A stretch of 64,000 bases of DNA from Chamaecrista fasciculata (taxonomy: Eukaryota > Streptophyta > Magnoliopsida > Fabales > Fabaceae). The position numbers and the translations under genes are program-made. The notes beneath the pieces were generated by a model. The model searched no databases. It was not told the DNA's origin and worked only from the letters and a program-made list of their open reading frames with translations. Location of the stretch: NCBI GenBank assembly GCA_003254925.1, contig QANZ01016407.1, forward strand, positions 113,020 to 177,019, written 5' to 3'. This document shows, one piece after another, positions 35,035 through 47,108 of this stretch; the first letter of the stretch is position 1, and every line of letters starts with the position of its first letter.

Positions 35035-36156
35035 TCTGTTCCTCAGTTTGTCTAAGAGTCATGATTCGTTGGTATGTATTCATCAAGGTCCTTTATCGAT
35101 GTCATGGGCTGTTGGTTTTAGTTTTCTTATAAAGGATGTTATAAGTTATCCACTGTTTGAAATTACATATGCTGAATTTGACCTACTTTTCATTGCCTTG
35201 CATTTTAGTGTTCACTAGAGCTAGTTTATTGTTCTGCAATCTCCTTTGGATATTCACCATAAGATATTAAGATGGTTTAAATAATTGTCTTATTGACTAA
35301 AATGAATTAATATTTAAATGGATTGTCTCTCTGTCTCTTGGTAGAAAGGGAAATTCTTTGCAATGGAAAGTGCCTTGGTTCTTGCCGTTTGTACAAATTC
35401 ATTCTACAATTACTGATTTACAGCTACTTACTCAAAATAGGAGATTTCTTCTACACAAGGAAGCCAAAGACTACCAAGTTGTGGAATAAAGGACAGAATC
35501 ATGAAACACTGGCTGAAAATGGTTATGTTTAAGTGTGCAAGTTCCTGCCAATATCCTAGTCCATTGAACCATGATGAATTCCCTTAGCCAAAGGCATCAA
35601 TCAGTAATCCTTCTGTTGTTCTCTAATTCCTATAATGTTGTGAATAGTGAACCTAAGTCATGATTTAGAGTAGTTAAGCCAGGAGATCCTCCCTGTTCCT
35701 TTTTACCCTTGCTTATGATGTTTGATAGGTTGAATATAGAAGGATCTTGTAAGTTTGTTGGTTGGGGTGAAAGATATACAGGTTTCTTATTGGCAGTTCG
35801 TGGATGATACTTTATTCATGTTTAGCCTCTGTAGAGAACACTCCAAGCAAGTGCGTTGACCGGAGCATGTGTTCATGATAGAATTGTGAGAGAATTAGAT
35901 GAAATGGTTGGTTGAGGTTTTACAAAAGCACTTAACTTATCTGGGTGCTCCTTAAGGAGATAACTCGAGCATCTAATCCAGAAAGCCTTTAAAGTTCCTA
36001 GAAGTTTGGAGTGGGAAAAGAGGTAGCGGGGGATGAAACACAGGTACATCAATTAGAGATACCAAATATATTCAGTTATTCATTTTTCCATCAGGTAATG
36101 AGGCGATCACAATTTGGGGTGGACTATTGGGTTGGCGATTCATCTTATTATTAGTT
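35035..36156. other. HAP8 3' region and spacer
   Basis: Downstream of the HAP8 stop. Probable 3' UTR at first, then AT-rich DNA. Short open frames (35323-35532) lack any recognisable similarity. Confidence 0.4.
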
Positions 36157-36530
36157 GGTAAAATTACTAATTTCCTTGTTAAACTTTACACCAAAGAGTC
36201 AATTTCACCCTTAATCTTTTTTTTTTATGGTTAATTTTGCCCCTAATGTTTTATATTTTGCTCAATTTTTTAAAATTAATTTCTTTCAATAAATTAACGA
36301 CATGTTGTATTATGTTTTTCAATTTGAGTTAGCCTTTGAGTTTATTTTTCTATTAATTTTATATAAAATACCATTAGTCATGTCGACTTTGTGTTAATTT
36401 GACTAAAGTAAGAGCATAAAATAAAATTGATCAAAATGTAAAACATTAAACACGAAATTGACTGTAAAAAAGATTGAGAACAAAATTAATGGTTGGTGTA
36501 AAGTTTGAAGGCGAATTTAGTGTTTTTACC
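36157..36530. mobile_element. short inverted-repeat element, MULE-like, 374 bp
   Basis: Ends GGTAAAATTACTAATTTCC... and ...GAATTTAGTGTTTTTACC, with arms sharing 'aaactttacaccaa' inverted. Flanks TTATTAGTT (36148-36156) and TTATTAATA (36531-36539) match at 7 of 9 bases. Confidence 0.65.
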
Positions 36531-36736
36531 TTATTAATATCTTAAAATTTGGTCAGAGTCATTGAGTTGGTAAAACTTTCAAATTATAAATTGACTAGTT
36601 CAACCGTTCGAATTGAATTGAGTGACTTAATAAATAAAAAATTAATGATTTTTTAGTAAATAATATATATCATATATTCATATTATAAATTTGTAATAAA
36701 AATTAAATTATTGTGATCAAAATGCATAATAAAAGT

Positions 36737-36894
36737 CGCTCACTTAAGCAAGTGTTGGATGTTCGATTCTTGCCTTTTGTATGCAGCAACCAATTGGCCA
36801 ACGACAAACTCTTAAATGGAACTCAGATCCGTAGAGGATTAGTCCTTAGCCCATCACGCATCGAGCTGGGGGATACCTTGGGCAACAAAAAAAA
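36737..36894 (+). mobile_element. tRNA-derived SINE, 158 bp
   Basis: Head CGCTCACTTAAGCAAG is followed by a pol III B-box-like GTTCGATTC. The body ends in an A-tail (aacaaaaaaaa). Perfect 15-bp target duplication ATGCATAATAAAAGT at 36722-36736 and 36895-36909. The A box is weak and the 5' end may be slightly truncated. Confidence 0.85.
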
Positions 36895-36911
36895 ATGCAT
36901 AATAAAAGTAT

Positions 36912-38802
36912 GAGTAAACTCCCAAATTGGTCTCTGGATTANTTATCCCATTATTTTCAATTCCCCCTCTTTTCATCATCTTCATTCATTTTAGTCCAAA
37001 ATCCTCAAAATAAAATTGTAAAGTGTCCCCAAACTCTTCCAAACATTCCAATTTAGTCCTTAAAAGTATTAAAAACCCTAAAACCCTGAACCCTAAACCC
37101 TAAAACCTAAACCCCAAATTCCTAAACCCTAAAATCCTAAGATTGTAAAGCGTCTCAAAACTCTTCCAAAGATTCCAATTTAGTCCTTAAAAGTATTAAA
37201 AACCCTAAAACCCTAAACCCTAAACCCTAAAATCCTAAACCCTAAAGCCTAAATCCTAAACCCCAAAATCCTAAACCCTAAAAGTGTCCCAAAACTCTAC
37301 CAAACATTCCAATTTAGTCCTTAAAAGTATTAAAAACCCTAAAACCTAAACCCTAACCCCTAAAATCCTAAACCCTAAACCCTAAACCCTAAAATCTAAA
37401 ACCCTAAACCCTAAATACTAAACTCCTAAAAAAACTACTCTTGCAATTTGGTCCCTAAATCCTACTTTCCTCTTCACCTAGCCTCAAATTTATTAAATCA
37501 GAATTAAAAAAAAAATAACATTTTGGTCCCTAAATCTTCATCATTCATCATCTTCGTCTTTGATTCATCATCTTCGATCTTCTTCTTCCTCTTTTCATCA
37601 TCATCATCATACCCATCTCCACATCTCAATCTTCATCTTCGATTCATCATCATTATTCATCATCTTCATCTTCATCTTCCTCTTTTCATCATCATCATCA
37701 TACCCATCTCCACATCTCAATCTCCAATCTCCAAGAATCCCAAGTCACAAACACAGACAAACAAACTCAGATAAACAAATCCAGCAGACAAATAACACAG
37801 GAAAAACAAATCCATTGTCCTCATTCATCATCTTCGTTTCATCTTCGTCAGTTCATCCCTAAAACATCATCGGCGATGGCTTGCGAGTTTTGGCACGATT
37901 TCAGATTTGTAAAGTGTGGATTATGTTCTGAAATTCATCAATTTCAGATCTGTGAACTTGGTCGGACTGAACCAAAATCGCGCACACAAAATCCTGCCCA
38001 GATCTCATCAAATCGCGCACACAAAATCGACTTCTCAAAACAGCGCCCAAATTGCACAAAATCTCCCCTGCTCGCGACCCAGATCTGAACAATGATGCAA
38101 GTGAATGATGATGATGATTGGAAGAGACAGAGTGAGGAAGAGGAAGACGGAGCCGCCGCACGCGGCGGCGAAGCTGTCGTTGACGTTGCCTGAGTTTGCA
38201 GTGGTGAGATCTATGTGAAGAAGTAGAAGGATGATGGAGATGAAGAAGAAGAGAAGTAGAAGGATGATGGAGATCTGTGTGACGTTGCCTGAGTTGTGCT
38301 TGTTTTAATGTTTGGGATTATAGTGATTACTTGGGTTTATTTTCGATTTAGTCCCTGAATCTTTTTAGGGTTTAGGGGTGAAGATGAAATGAATTGATGA
38401 AGATGATGAATATGAAGATGAAGATGAAGAAGATGATTAAAAAAAATTAGGGGGTTTAGGGATTAAAACAAAATTAGAGATTTATGTTAAATTGGGAAGA
38501 TGAAGATTAAGATTAAAAAAAAATTAAGTTTTAGGGGTTTAGAGTTTAAAATATTTTTAAGGACTAAATTGGAATGTTTTGAAGAGTTTTGAGACACTTA
38601 ACAATTTTATTTTGAGGATTTGGGACTAAAATGAATGAAGATGATGAAAAAGAGGGNCAGCTGGTGGGTTAACGGACATTTAACAGAAGGACCAATTTGA
38701 CTAACGTTTGTAAAATTCGGGGACCTATTTGTCAATTTCCTTAAGTCAGGGACCAATCTGTCAGCGACCCAATAATCTAGGGACCAATTTGGGAGTTTAC
38801 TC
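36912..38802. mobile_element. MULE-like element, 1891 bp, with telomere-like repeats
   Basis: Ends GAGTAAACTCCCAAATTGGTC... and ...GACCAATTTGGGAGTTTACTC. They are flanked by a perfect 10-bp duplication ATAAAAGTAT (36902-36911 and 38803-38812), which overlaps the 3' target duplication of the adjacent SINE. Inverted homology extends inward to 'actaaattggaatgtttt' (38560, inverse near 37050). The interior holds CCCTAAA-rich tandem repeats, cat/gat trinucleotide runs (37590-37700) and a GC-rich core at 37876-38200 that may be captured DNA. Assembly Ns lie at 36942 and 38657. Confidence 0.9.
37018..37435 (+). repeat. three-unit tandem repeat with telomere-like CCCTAAA tracts
   Basis: Units start at about 37018, 37145 and 37285 with 'gtaaag(t/c)gtc' or 'aaaagtgtccc', then 'caaactcttccaaa(c/g)attccaatttagtc', 'cttaaaagtattaaaaaccc', and a run of degenerate CCCTAAA units. 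It lies wholly within the element, so it is not a chromosome end. Confidence 0.85.
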
Positions 38803-38812
38803 ATAAAAGTAT

Positions 38813-40518
38813 CATATGTTTGTAATTTATATATTAAAATAACAAAATAAATTAGTATAAGATATAATCACGCAAGAGTATAACTTTAGTTGACAATTTT
38901 GCATAGTTTATTTTATAATTAATTTTAATAGAAAAAGTACATAACAAATGCTATATTTTAATTTTTTTTCATGACGGATAATTAAATTTAAAACTCAACT
39001 AAAATATATGATATAAATTTTCAACAGAATTCTAAAAACGAAATCAATCTTATTTGATACAATTTACTGCTCAAATGATCCAAATATTTAAATTGATTTG
39101 TTTTTCTCTCCAATTCTCGATTGTACCATCCGATTTGGTCCAAGTTTCAAAATAGCTTGGTTAAGAGCTTGGTTCTTGTACCTTAATTACAAATTAAAGG
39201 TCAAAGTGTATTGTTGTCCCTTATTTTTAGGTATATTGCAATTCAATTTTGTTTTTTAATTTTTATAATTTTATTTTTCAAAGATTTTGCTCTGTAGTCC
39301 CAAACTCATTTTGGGGTCTGTTTGATATTATTTATTGATAATCTTAATTGAAATAAGAAGTATACGACTAACTTTGTTCATTAGATGTTTCAATTAGATA
39401 GAGAAAAAACTTGTCGAAAGTAATATGTAGTTTCAGATTCATTGCATTCAAATTTGAAACGATAGAGATATGATCGCTTTCAGTCATTGAAAGTAAAAAC
39501 TGGAAATTTTAAAAAATTTGTAAAACCAAAATTACAAATATTAAGGATTGAATTGTAATCTATCTAAGATAAGAAATGTGTTTTGGCCACACTAGGCAGA
39601 CAAGGAAATTGTTTTCCCTCACATTTTTCTGCTCCCATTTGGTTGTAATACTTATATTTAGGTTCCACTTCCCCTGTTTGCGCCCTTCTTAAAAAAAGGA
39701 AGTGTATATTTTGTAGGAATCTCGAAGTATAAAATTATGCTAGTATTCTGTGAGATTTTATATTGAAAATTTATGCTAGTATTTTGTGAGATTTTATAAA
39801 CGTCCATGCGTTGAAATAGTATCATTATAAACATTTGAATGAATGTGGAAAAACTAAATTTAGTATACTCACTTCAAGGACAGAATTGAGATTTTACTAA
39901 AAATCTTTCGTAGTCCTTTACATAAACCGATAAACTTTTAAATTGAATTGAATTGAATTGAATTGACATTTACCAATCATCCTTGCAACAAGCTCCTTGT
40001 TTTTGTTTTCTGAACTATCCCAAAGTCCGGGGCTCTATTGTAACTTTCGTTTCCAATGATATATTTTTGTTTAAAATTTTATTTTGGTCTTTTGTGTACG
40101 GGTTAAGGTTACATTCTATTTTGTTTAATAATATATTTGTTTTTAGATTGTGATTTTTTTCCCAATATATCTTAATTATTTATTTATTTTTCTTTATCTC
40201 ATGTTTGAACTTAAAAATATAAATGTGCTCTGTGCGAGAGCTGCTCTCAAGTAGCTAACCTATCCTTCAAACAAACACGAGTTAATAATATTTGCTCTCT
40301 GTTAAGCATCCGACTAATTTTTTGTTTTTATTTTGGTAGAGAAGCATCCGACTAATTTAGTCAAGAAGTCCTGAGCTACCTGCTTGTCTAGTCTTGAATG
40401 AGTTGAAACTTAAAAGAATAAATTAGGCACTGTAGATGAAGAGTTAGCAAATTGATACCTTAATAAATTAGGCACTCATATATGAATTTATATGTTAAGT
40501 TTCATAAAGGGGAAAATT
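38813..40518. other. AT-rich spacer between transposons and WRKY2
   Basis: Includes an inverted-repeat element (next entry) and an (AATTG)5 pentanucleotide repeat at 39941-39966. The rest is AT-rich with no gene seen. Confidence 0.45.
39199..39588. mobile_element. degenerate inverted-repeat element, 390 bp
   Basis: Left end GGTCAAAGTGTATTGTTGTCC; right end ...GAAATGTGTTTTGGCC. Arms share 'gcaattcaattttg' against 'ggattgaattgta'. No matching flanks, so it is probably old. Confidence 0.5.
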
Positions 40519-43500
40519 TTACATATGAGGTCCAAGTGGCATCCGACTCATAATTTCTTGATACACGGATGAAGCAGTGGGCAAGTTATGGGGGCGGTTT
40601 GGAATAGGCTCCAAATTGGGTTCTCCTTTAGGCAAAATGAATCCCATTTCATTTGGTGGACGTTGATGCGGCAAAAATGGATGAGTAGGCATGGCAGGAA
40701 GTTTTGGATGGGTAGGGCCCAATGCTGGCATGGCGGCCAGATTGGGGGGGAAGCCGGGTTGGTTCATTCCAATTCCAAAAGAGAAGGCGTGGGGAGGGCC
40801 TAGCTGCTGCTGCTGCTGCCTTCCAGGCCCAGGCCCAGGCCCAACCCCAGGAAGGGTGAACGAGCCCAGACCCAGAGCAGCAGGCCTGTGAGCGTGTGAA
40901 TGCGAAGAAGGTTCAGCTCTGTGACTATGAATAACAGCGGAAGCCACAGTGGAAGTAGTGGCAGCAGCATTGATTTGATGATTACTGCTATTGCGAGCGG
41001 CAGGAACATCGTGGTTATGCTTTCCCTCATATGTAGTTATCACGGATTTCAAGTCATGTGATGCTCTCTCCACATGCTTCCTTACGGTGCACCCTGCATT
41101 GGTACACTTGTAGTAACTCCTGCACCAAAACGCCATATATTCCATATTGGCATCACCGTATCAGCAATAACCATGGTTCTACAGTCTACATGCAATGTAA
41201 AATATATATATTAGGACACAATAAATGCAATGCCCACCTTGGGTTGGGATTTCCTTTTACAACCTTTTGTCCATACTTACGCCAACGATAACCATCATCA
41301 AGGATATCTACTTCGCTAGTAGTCTGGACAACAACTCTAGGCTCACGTATAGCTCTAGTGGCTCCACTCAATTCTGTTGCATTCACATAAGATTCCAGTT
41401 TCCTGTGCATACCATACTTGGTTGATTTTAGTATCTGGCACAGACATTATTCTCAAAATAATAATAAAAAAAAAAGGCAATCACAATTACCTTCTTTTAG
41501 ATTCTGATTCATCTCCTTCCCCGTCATAACCTAATGATACACTTCCATGAGTGCCCCTATCATCCTCATCCTCATCATTAGAGAAAGTTGATGAGACATC
41601 CACTGCATCTCCTGACTCTACATGGGTACCATTCTGACTCTGCAAATTGGTTGACTGGTTGTAGTATTCGGGGCCCAAAGATGCTGCTGATGAGGTCACT
41701 TCAAGGTTCTCATGCTTGCAATCAGAGGCTCTATCTATATTTCCCTTTTGCCCGCTTGCCCAGCCCAGTTCACCATCACCACCACCCTGTGGTTCAACAC
41801 TTTCAGATAAGTCTGCTTGCATTTCACTAAATGGGTTCCCTGACCCTATAGCTGATCGGCGATTTGGAGGAGGTTTCATGTGGTTGTGATTCCCCTTGTA
41901 GATGATTTCTGTTATGTGGCCCTCATGGGATCGTTCCACTTTCTTCTTAACTTGACAATTTGGATGCGTACATTTGTAGTAACTTCGCGGATACTCGCTA
42001 CCTTTAACTTGTTTTTGTCCATACTTTCTCCAGTTATATCCATCTTCGGATGGTGTGCCACCAACACCAGCAGCCACTGAGTCTCCATTTCCTCTTTGGT
42101 CTCCCTCTTCATCCGCTTGCTCCTCAAGCACTGTCCTATTAGAATTTTGAGTGGGTAAGTCAATAATTTCTGCCTGAAGATGGAGGCCACTTTTATTCTC
42201 AGTTTGAACTTTGATTGCATCGACACAATAAGATTGAAAAGAACTCTTTGACTGGGCAGAGACCTCAGTACCAGAAAGATACTGTTCAGGGAGTGTAGTT
42301 GGGTTCATCTGCAAGCATGAGTCAGATATAAATGACTGAAAAGATATGGAACTGTATCACTGCCTGGACATAGTTGTCCACTAAGCCATTAAAAGGTAAA
42401 TAAACTTCAGAAATAATAAATTCAAATTTCAGAATATGATTACTTTTCTAGGAGCCACATGAAAGACAGAGCCCAGATCTGTTGAAGTTCTGAAAGCAAA
42501 TGATGACGTATAGATGTCATCAAGGTCGTTATCTTTACTCTTTTCAGGAGCACCAGACTTAGATTCTGAGCACCGGAACTTGCCATTTGAGGTAAAAGGA
42601 AATTTTCCAGTTGTTGGAGAAGGTTGTGCCTGGGATTACAGGGTATCATAATTCAGGAGGGGGCATAAGTCGGAACAACATCAAAAGAACCAGATTTCAG
42701 CCTCTAAAAATATTAAAGGGATGATCACTAGTATTTCTGGCTAAAACTAAAAGGAAACAAGAAAATATACATAGCAATTCTAGCTGGGAACTCTGTTCTG
42801 TTCATTGGATGCCATGCCATGTACGAGAATGTGGAAGATGCAAAAAGGAATGCATTTTTAAACATAATAAATAACTTAAAGTAACTATACTAAGCTACGA
42901 TACTATAGAAGAGCTACCAATATCACACATCTTACATAAACATCATATCTCTAATGAAATTATAGCGGTCAGGAGTTTGGAAGAAAAAGACAAGTGAGAA
43001 AGTTGCTCAGTCGAAATTTATGTGAGATTTTATCAGAGAAATAAGACTGCAAATAAAGACCCATATTTAAATTGGGACTAAACAAACCCCTATTTTGGTC
43101 CCTCAAAAATGGGATATTTCTTAATTCAGTCCTTCATAAATGTTCCTTTTCAATTTCGTCAGTCATATATATTTCTTCTTAATTTAGTTCTTCACAGATT
43201 TACAGTGTCCCTCTGCCAACTTGTTGATTAAATTCTAACATTCTTGGAAATGTGGGATGTGAAAACGAGTGATCTGTATCATTGAACTATCATGCATAAC
43301 CAACATTGTGTACTGTTTTCGCATATTACCTCTCTAATGATATTGAAATTGACCAGTAAGCCAGCACAAGTGCTTAACTAATTACAATTTTATCTGTGAA
43401 GGACCAGATAGAAAAGGACCAAATTGATAAATATCCCATCTATGATGTACCAAAATGATGTTAGCCTTTAAATTGGATTAAAGCTTCAAAGTCACCAAAA

Positions 43501-44355
43501 AATACTGCAGTAGTATTGCATAAATATGTCAAATATTCAGCCACTAGAGCAATCTATCATACCAAACATTGGTATGGTGAGGGATAGTGGAGATTTGTGC
43601 TCTATAACGACATGGTAAACATTAGATCTATCCTATATCCCTTTTTATTGTTCAGAAATTAATTCTAAGTGTCAGGAGCGAAGAGAGGGTGATAATTCAT
43701 TAGAATTCTACATCAAGCAGCTCCCATCATGATATAAAAAAGTTCATCTGCAATCAACAGCATCCAGGAAAAGCAATATTGGCCTATCCACCTTACAAAT
43801 ACAGTATCCCACATTAAATACCAAACTGACAACAAATAAACAAACTATAACAAAAAACCTAGCGCATGGTATTTCAGATTTAGAGCTCACCAGTGAATTT
43901 GAAAGGAAAACTGGAGAATCCAAAAGTGTAGTTGGACTGAGGCCAGGTGGTATGGTTAGGTATGGAGATCGAGTGTCAGAGTTTGGTGCAAGGTCAGCTG
44001 ATCTAATGCTTTCAGTATTTAACCTTGGGGCATTAAATCCGGCTCGGGCCGCCATTCGCTCAACAAGACCTCCCCGTGAGCTTGACTTATGCTCAGACAA
44101 AGGACTAGTGTCAGTTAATTTGGAACCAGATGCAGCATCGTCTTGTGCGGTAGGTTTAAAGTTGAATTTTCCGGTCATAATGAGCTCTTCTTGAGTTGGC
44201 AGAAAGGGCTCCTCAGTTCTAGCACTTACAGGAGGCTCTGAGATTGATCTAGTGACATTATCTTCACCTAGCATTCTAGAGAAAAAGGTTCTTGGACTGG
44301 GACTAGGAGGACCCCAGTCGCTAGTTAAGGGAACATTGTCATCAATCCCAGCCAT
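40519..44355 (-). CDS. WRKY2: group I WRKY transcription factor, WRKY2 orthologue
   Basis: Five exons join in phase: 44355-43891, 42629-42444, 42308-41491, 41402-41238, 41119-40519, giving 744 aa. The N-terminal region has clustered Ser-Pro sites ([15 protein letters not shown]) and the block [18 protein letters not shown] then [12 protein letters not shown], typical of WRKY2/20/34 and a MAPK target region. The first WRKY domain has WRKYGQK at 310-316 and a C-X4-C-X22-H-X-H finger (C330, C335, H358, H360). The linker [20 protein letters not shown] is diagnostic. The second WRKY domain has WRKYGQK at 530-536 and a C-X4-C-X23-H-X-H finger (C550, C555, H579, H581), with its conserved phase-2 intron after NPNPR. 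The tail is Pro/Gln/Gly-rich. It is a nuclear W-box binder; WRKY2 acts in seed/ABA and male-gametophyte programmes in Arabidopsis. Intron 1 holds a small MULE-like element. Confidence 0.96.
43075..43466. mobile_element. MULE-like element in WRKY2 intron 1, 392 bp
   Basis: Ends GGACTAAACAAACCCC... and ...ACCAAAATGATGTTAGCC. Arms share 'gggatattt' and 'ggtcc' motifs inverted. Perfect 9-bp duplication TTTAAATTG (43066-43074 and 43467-43475). Confidence 0.85.
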
Positions 44356-46601
44356 GCACCAGATTTCAATCTAGGACCACCAAACTGCAAGACCGTGTTT
44401 CTCAAACATTTGTAAATGATGCAAAGATAGAGAAAATTAACTTTAACTCAACAAATTTTGAATAACATTCTAATTCCCTAGCCACTCCATGCCAGCCCCC
44501 TTCCAGCCAAAAATAAATCAACAAATATTATGTGATCAGAGAGGTATTGTGCTCAATCTGTAGCAGAGGGAACCAGAGAACTTAACAATTTAACATAATC
44601 AACCGGAAGTCGGAATAGTACATAAACCCCAATAAAGCGCCAACTAAAAATCATAAGAACGAAATATAATGAACAAGTTCGAACATAAATTGATCGTTTC
44701 AGCCCCAAATTTCTAAATTTGTAGTCGCAATTCATTCAATTGGCAGAACGACAAGCATGTGATAAGATATCAAATTGCTTTTTTTTTTTTTTTTCCAAAA
44801 AATAATTTCAGAATCAGCCAAGATTTAAGATCTATGCACAATGAACTGAGGCCTCATGCTTTTACAGAAAGAAAACAAAAAACTGACATCGGAAGAAAGG
44901 AGTAAGCGAAACAAAAATACCAAGTCAGAAACTGTTGATGAAACAACATTTGTTTAAACTTAAAAGGTTATCATAAATATATGTAAGGTAGAAGATAGCA
45001 TAAAGGAAAGGAGGAGATAAAATTCCCAATATTGTTAGTAATGAACAAAGAAAAAAAAAAAGCAAAAGCCGAGAGTGGAGAGTGGATGATCAATGATATT
45101 ACCTTAGTGAATAATTGTCGAGAGGAAGGCAAGAGGATTTAGAGAATACCACCAAGGAAGCGCAGAGGGAGGAGCAGACCAGAGACCCTGTCTGACCCGA
45201 CCCAAACCCACGACAAGACCCCTTATATTAAAATTGTGGCTTTGTTTCTTCGTTTCCCTTGCCTTTGTCAATTCGGAAGGAAGCCTGAGGAAAAAAGAGA
45301 ACAAATTTATGGTGTATGCTTTGGGCCTGTTTGTCTGTATGCCTCGCTCTCCGTGTCTTTGAATTTACATCCCAAATTGAAATGATTATGTTGTAGAACA
45401 ATAGTTACAAAAAGAAATTGAATATTTTTATAGCATTATTAATAAATAATTAAAAGTAAAAGGGAGGAAGGACTTTGTGGGGAAGGTGGAGGGGAAAAGG
45501 AGAGATGATTATGTAATGGTGGTGGACCGGAAAATGGATGGAATCTTTGACAGAGAGAGAGAGAGAGAGACAAAGCACGGATCTTTAATCTTTTTCAGAA
45601 ACGGCTCACGCAGTTTGGTTTCGTAATTAATTTTAATGCCTGTAAATTGTCATTTACCCATTTTTTTTAATAATAAATGTATATTATATAAGGAAGGATA
45701 GATGACCTATTATTGCTCTGTACAATTATGTAAATATATATATATATATGTAAAAAGAATAAATGGAAATGATGCTTATATGTTCCCTTTCCCCTCTGTT
45801 TTGGGAGGCTGAGGCCATTTGTGTCACCTTCACTCAGCCAATCACAGCTGTGTCAAAATGAAAAACCGTCAGCCGACTTAATAGTGATCTGTTTTTGTAA
45901 TGTTATGTGTAACGCTGTGACGGGATGTCAGATTAAGCTCTAAGCAAAACATGCATTAGCTGCCAAACACTTGTAATCCACAAATGCAATTGCATGTTTT
46001 AACCACCTATTCTCATTCCTTTCCATCTATTTCACATCCCAAACAGCTTGGCTTGTTTGTTACATGTGGCTGTCCGTTATTCTATATATAATTTGGCTAT
46101 GCTTTAAAAGGAATCTCATTTTTAGTTAGCGAGAGGTAAGTAGTAATAGTAGTAGCGAGACATTATATTCCCAGTCCCAGGTAAGGTAACTAATTCTTTT
46201 ATATATATATATAATTGTTTCTTATATATCTTGCTGTTTAATTTTATCCCTCTAGTTTTGGGAGTCAGCCAAATTATGGATCCGGGAAAAAACAATGAGT
46301 TCACATGACGGTACATTGGGTTTTCTATGTGAAGAGGACTCTGTGATACAGACAAGTTTACATAGTGAATATCCGGAGCTCTCAAAGAACCATGAGTGCT
46401 GAGCTTCATCATTAGCAAAAACTGATAAGCTGGAGCATATCCTTAATAAATGATGCAAACTGTTGGACGCGCGCAGTTTACCCTTGGTACGACAACAATA
46501 TTAAAAAGAACAAAACACATTTTAATTAGAGCTAAATATATAATTTTTATATATTTAGTTAGTTAGATGAAATGGACCATACATAATTCAGAACTCAGAA
46601 T
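44356..46601. other. WRKY2 leader/promoter and spacer before RraA
   Basis: 44356-45310 reads as the 5' leader region of WRKY2 on the minus strand, possibly with a leader intron. A (GA)n microsatellite lies at 45551-45570, (AT)n tracts at 45735 and 46200. 46120-46600 contains the 3' flank of the RraA gene. No other gene recognised. Confidence 0.4.
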
Positions 46602-47108
46602 TCAGATTGATGACAAGTAGTCAAATTTAGATACAAGAATACCGTCATTATCTGCGTACAACCAGTCCCCATCACGAATGAGAGTGCCTGCAAGAGAAAG
46701 AGGAAGATGCATTTGGCCTGTGCCTTGCTTGTTTGATTTGAGTGGATGAGAGGCCAAGGCTCTCACGCCAATGTCACATGCGTTGATCTCATCCACATCT
46801 CTGATGCATCCATTGACGACGATACCAGACCACCCCATGTTCTGAGCCAACTGTCCCAAATTCCCTCCCATCAAAGCACATCTCATGCTTCCGCCTCCGT
46901 CCACCACTACAACTCTTCCCTCTCCCTTCGTCGAAAGAACCTCTCTCACCAACACGTTGTCCTCAAACACCTTCACCGTCACAACCCGCCCCCAGAATGC
47001 CCCACTTTTCCCATAACTCTTGAATATTGGTTCCAGTACACGCAAATCACCGCTTGCTACATCTCTTGCGTTTGTATCGCAAATCTCCGCCGTTGCTAGA
47101 CAAGCCAT
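46602..47108 (-). CDS. RraA-like protein / putative HMG (CHA) aldolase
   Basis: Intronless, 168 aa, close to the usual plant size (about 166). The start ATG at 47108 gives MACLATAEICDTNARDVASG. The family core is present: VVVDGGGSMRCALMGGNLGQ and then GWSGIVVNGCIRDVDEINAC. This contains the G-x20-R-D-x2-(D/E) signature that in class II 4-hydroxy-4-methyl-2-oxoglutarate aldolases binds divalent metal and pyruvate. The C-terminus GTLIRDGDWLYADNDGILVS is also typical. Members are annotated both as RraA (RNase E inhibitor-like) and as aldolase; the catalytic residues favour the enzyme, but plant function is unproven. No transit peptide is obvious, so it is probably cytosolic. The At5g56260 type lies in the same Arabidopsis block. 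Confidence 0.93.
   Translation of the reverse strand: MACLATAEICDTNARDVASGDLRVLEPIFKSYGKSGAFWGRVVTVKVFEDNVLVREVLSTKGEGRVVVVDGGGSMRCALMGGNLGQLAQNMGWSGIVVNGCIRDVDEINACDIGVRALASHPLKSNKQGTGQMHLPLSLAGTLIRDGDWLYADNDGILVSKFDYLSSI

Noticed and set aside
37070..37435. True telomeric array
   Set aside because: The heptamers are degenerate, embedded in larger repeat units and enclosed within a transposon with a 10-bp duplication.
37523..37862. Ser/His/Ile-rich open frames
   Set aside because: Products of tca/tcatcatc trinucleotide runs inside a transposon.
46122..46458. Minus-strand frames downstream of RraA
   Set aside because: Low-complexity and AT-rich, no homology recognised, in the 3' flank of RraA.
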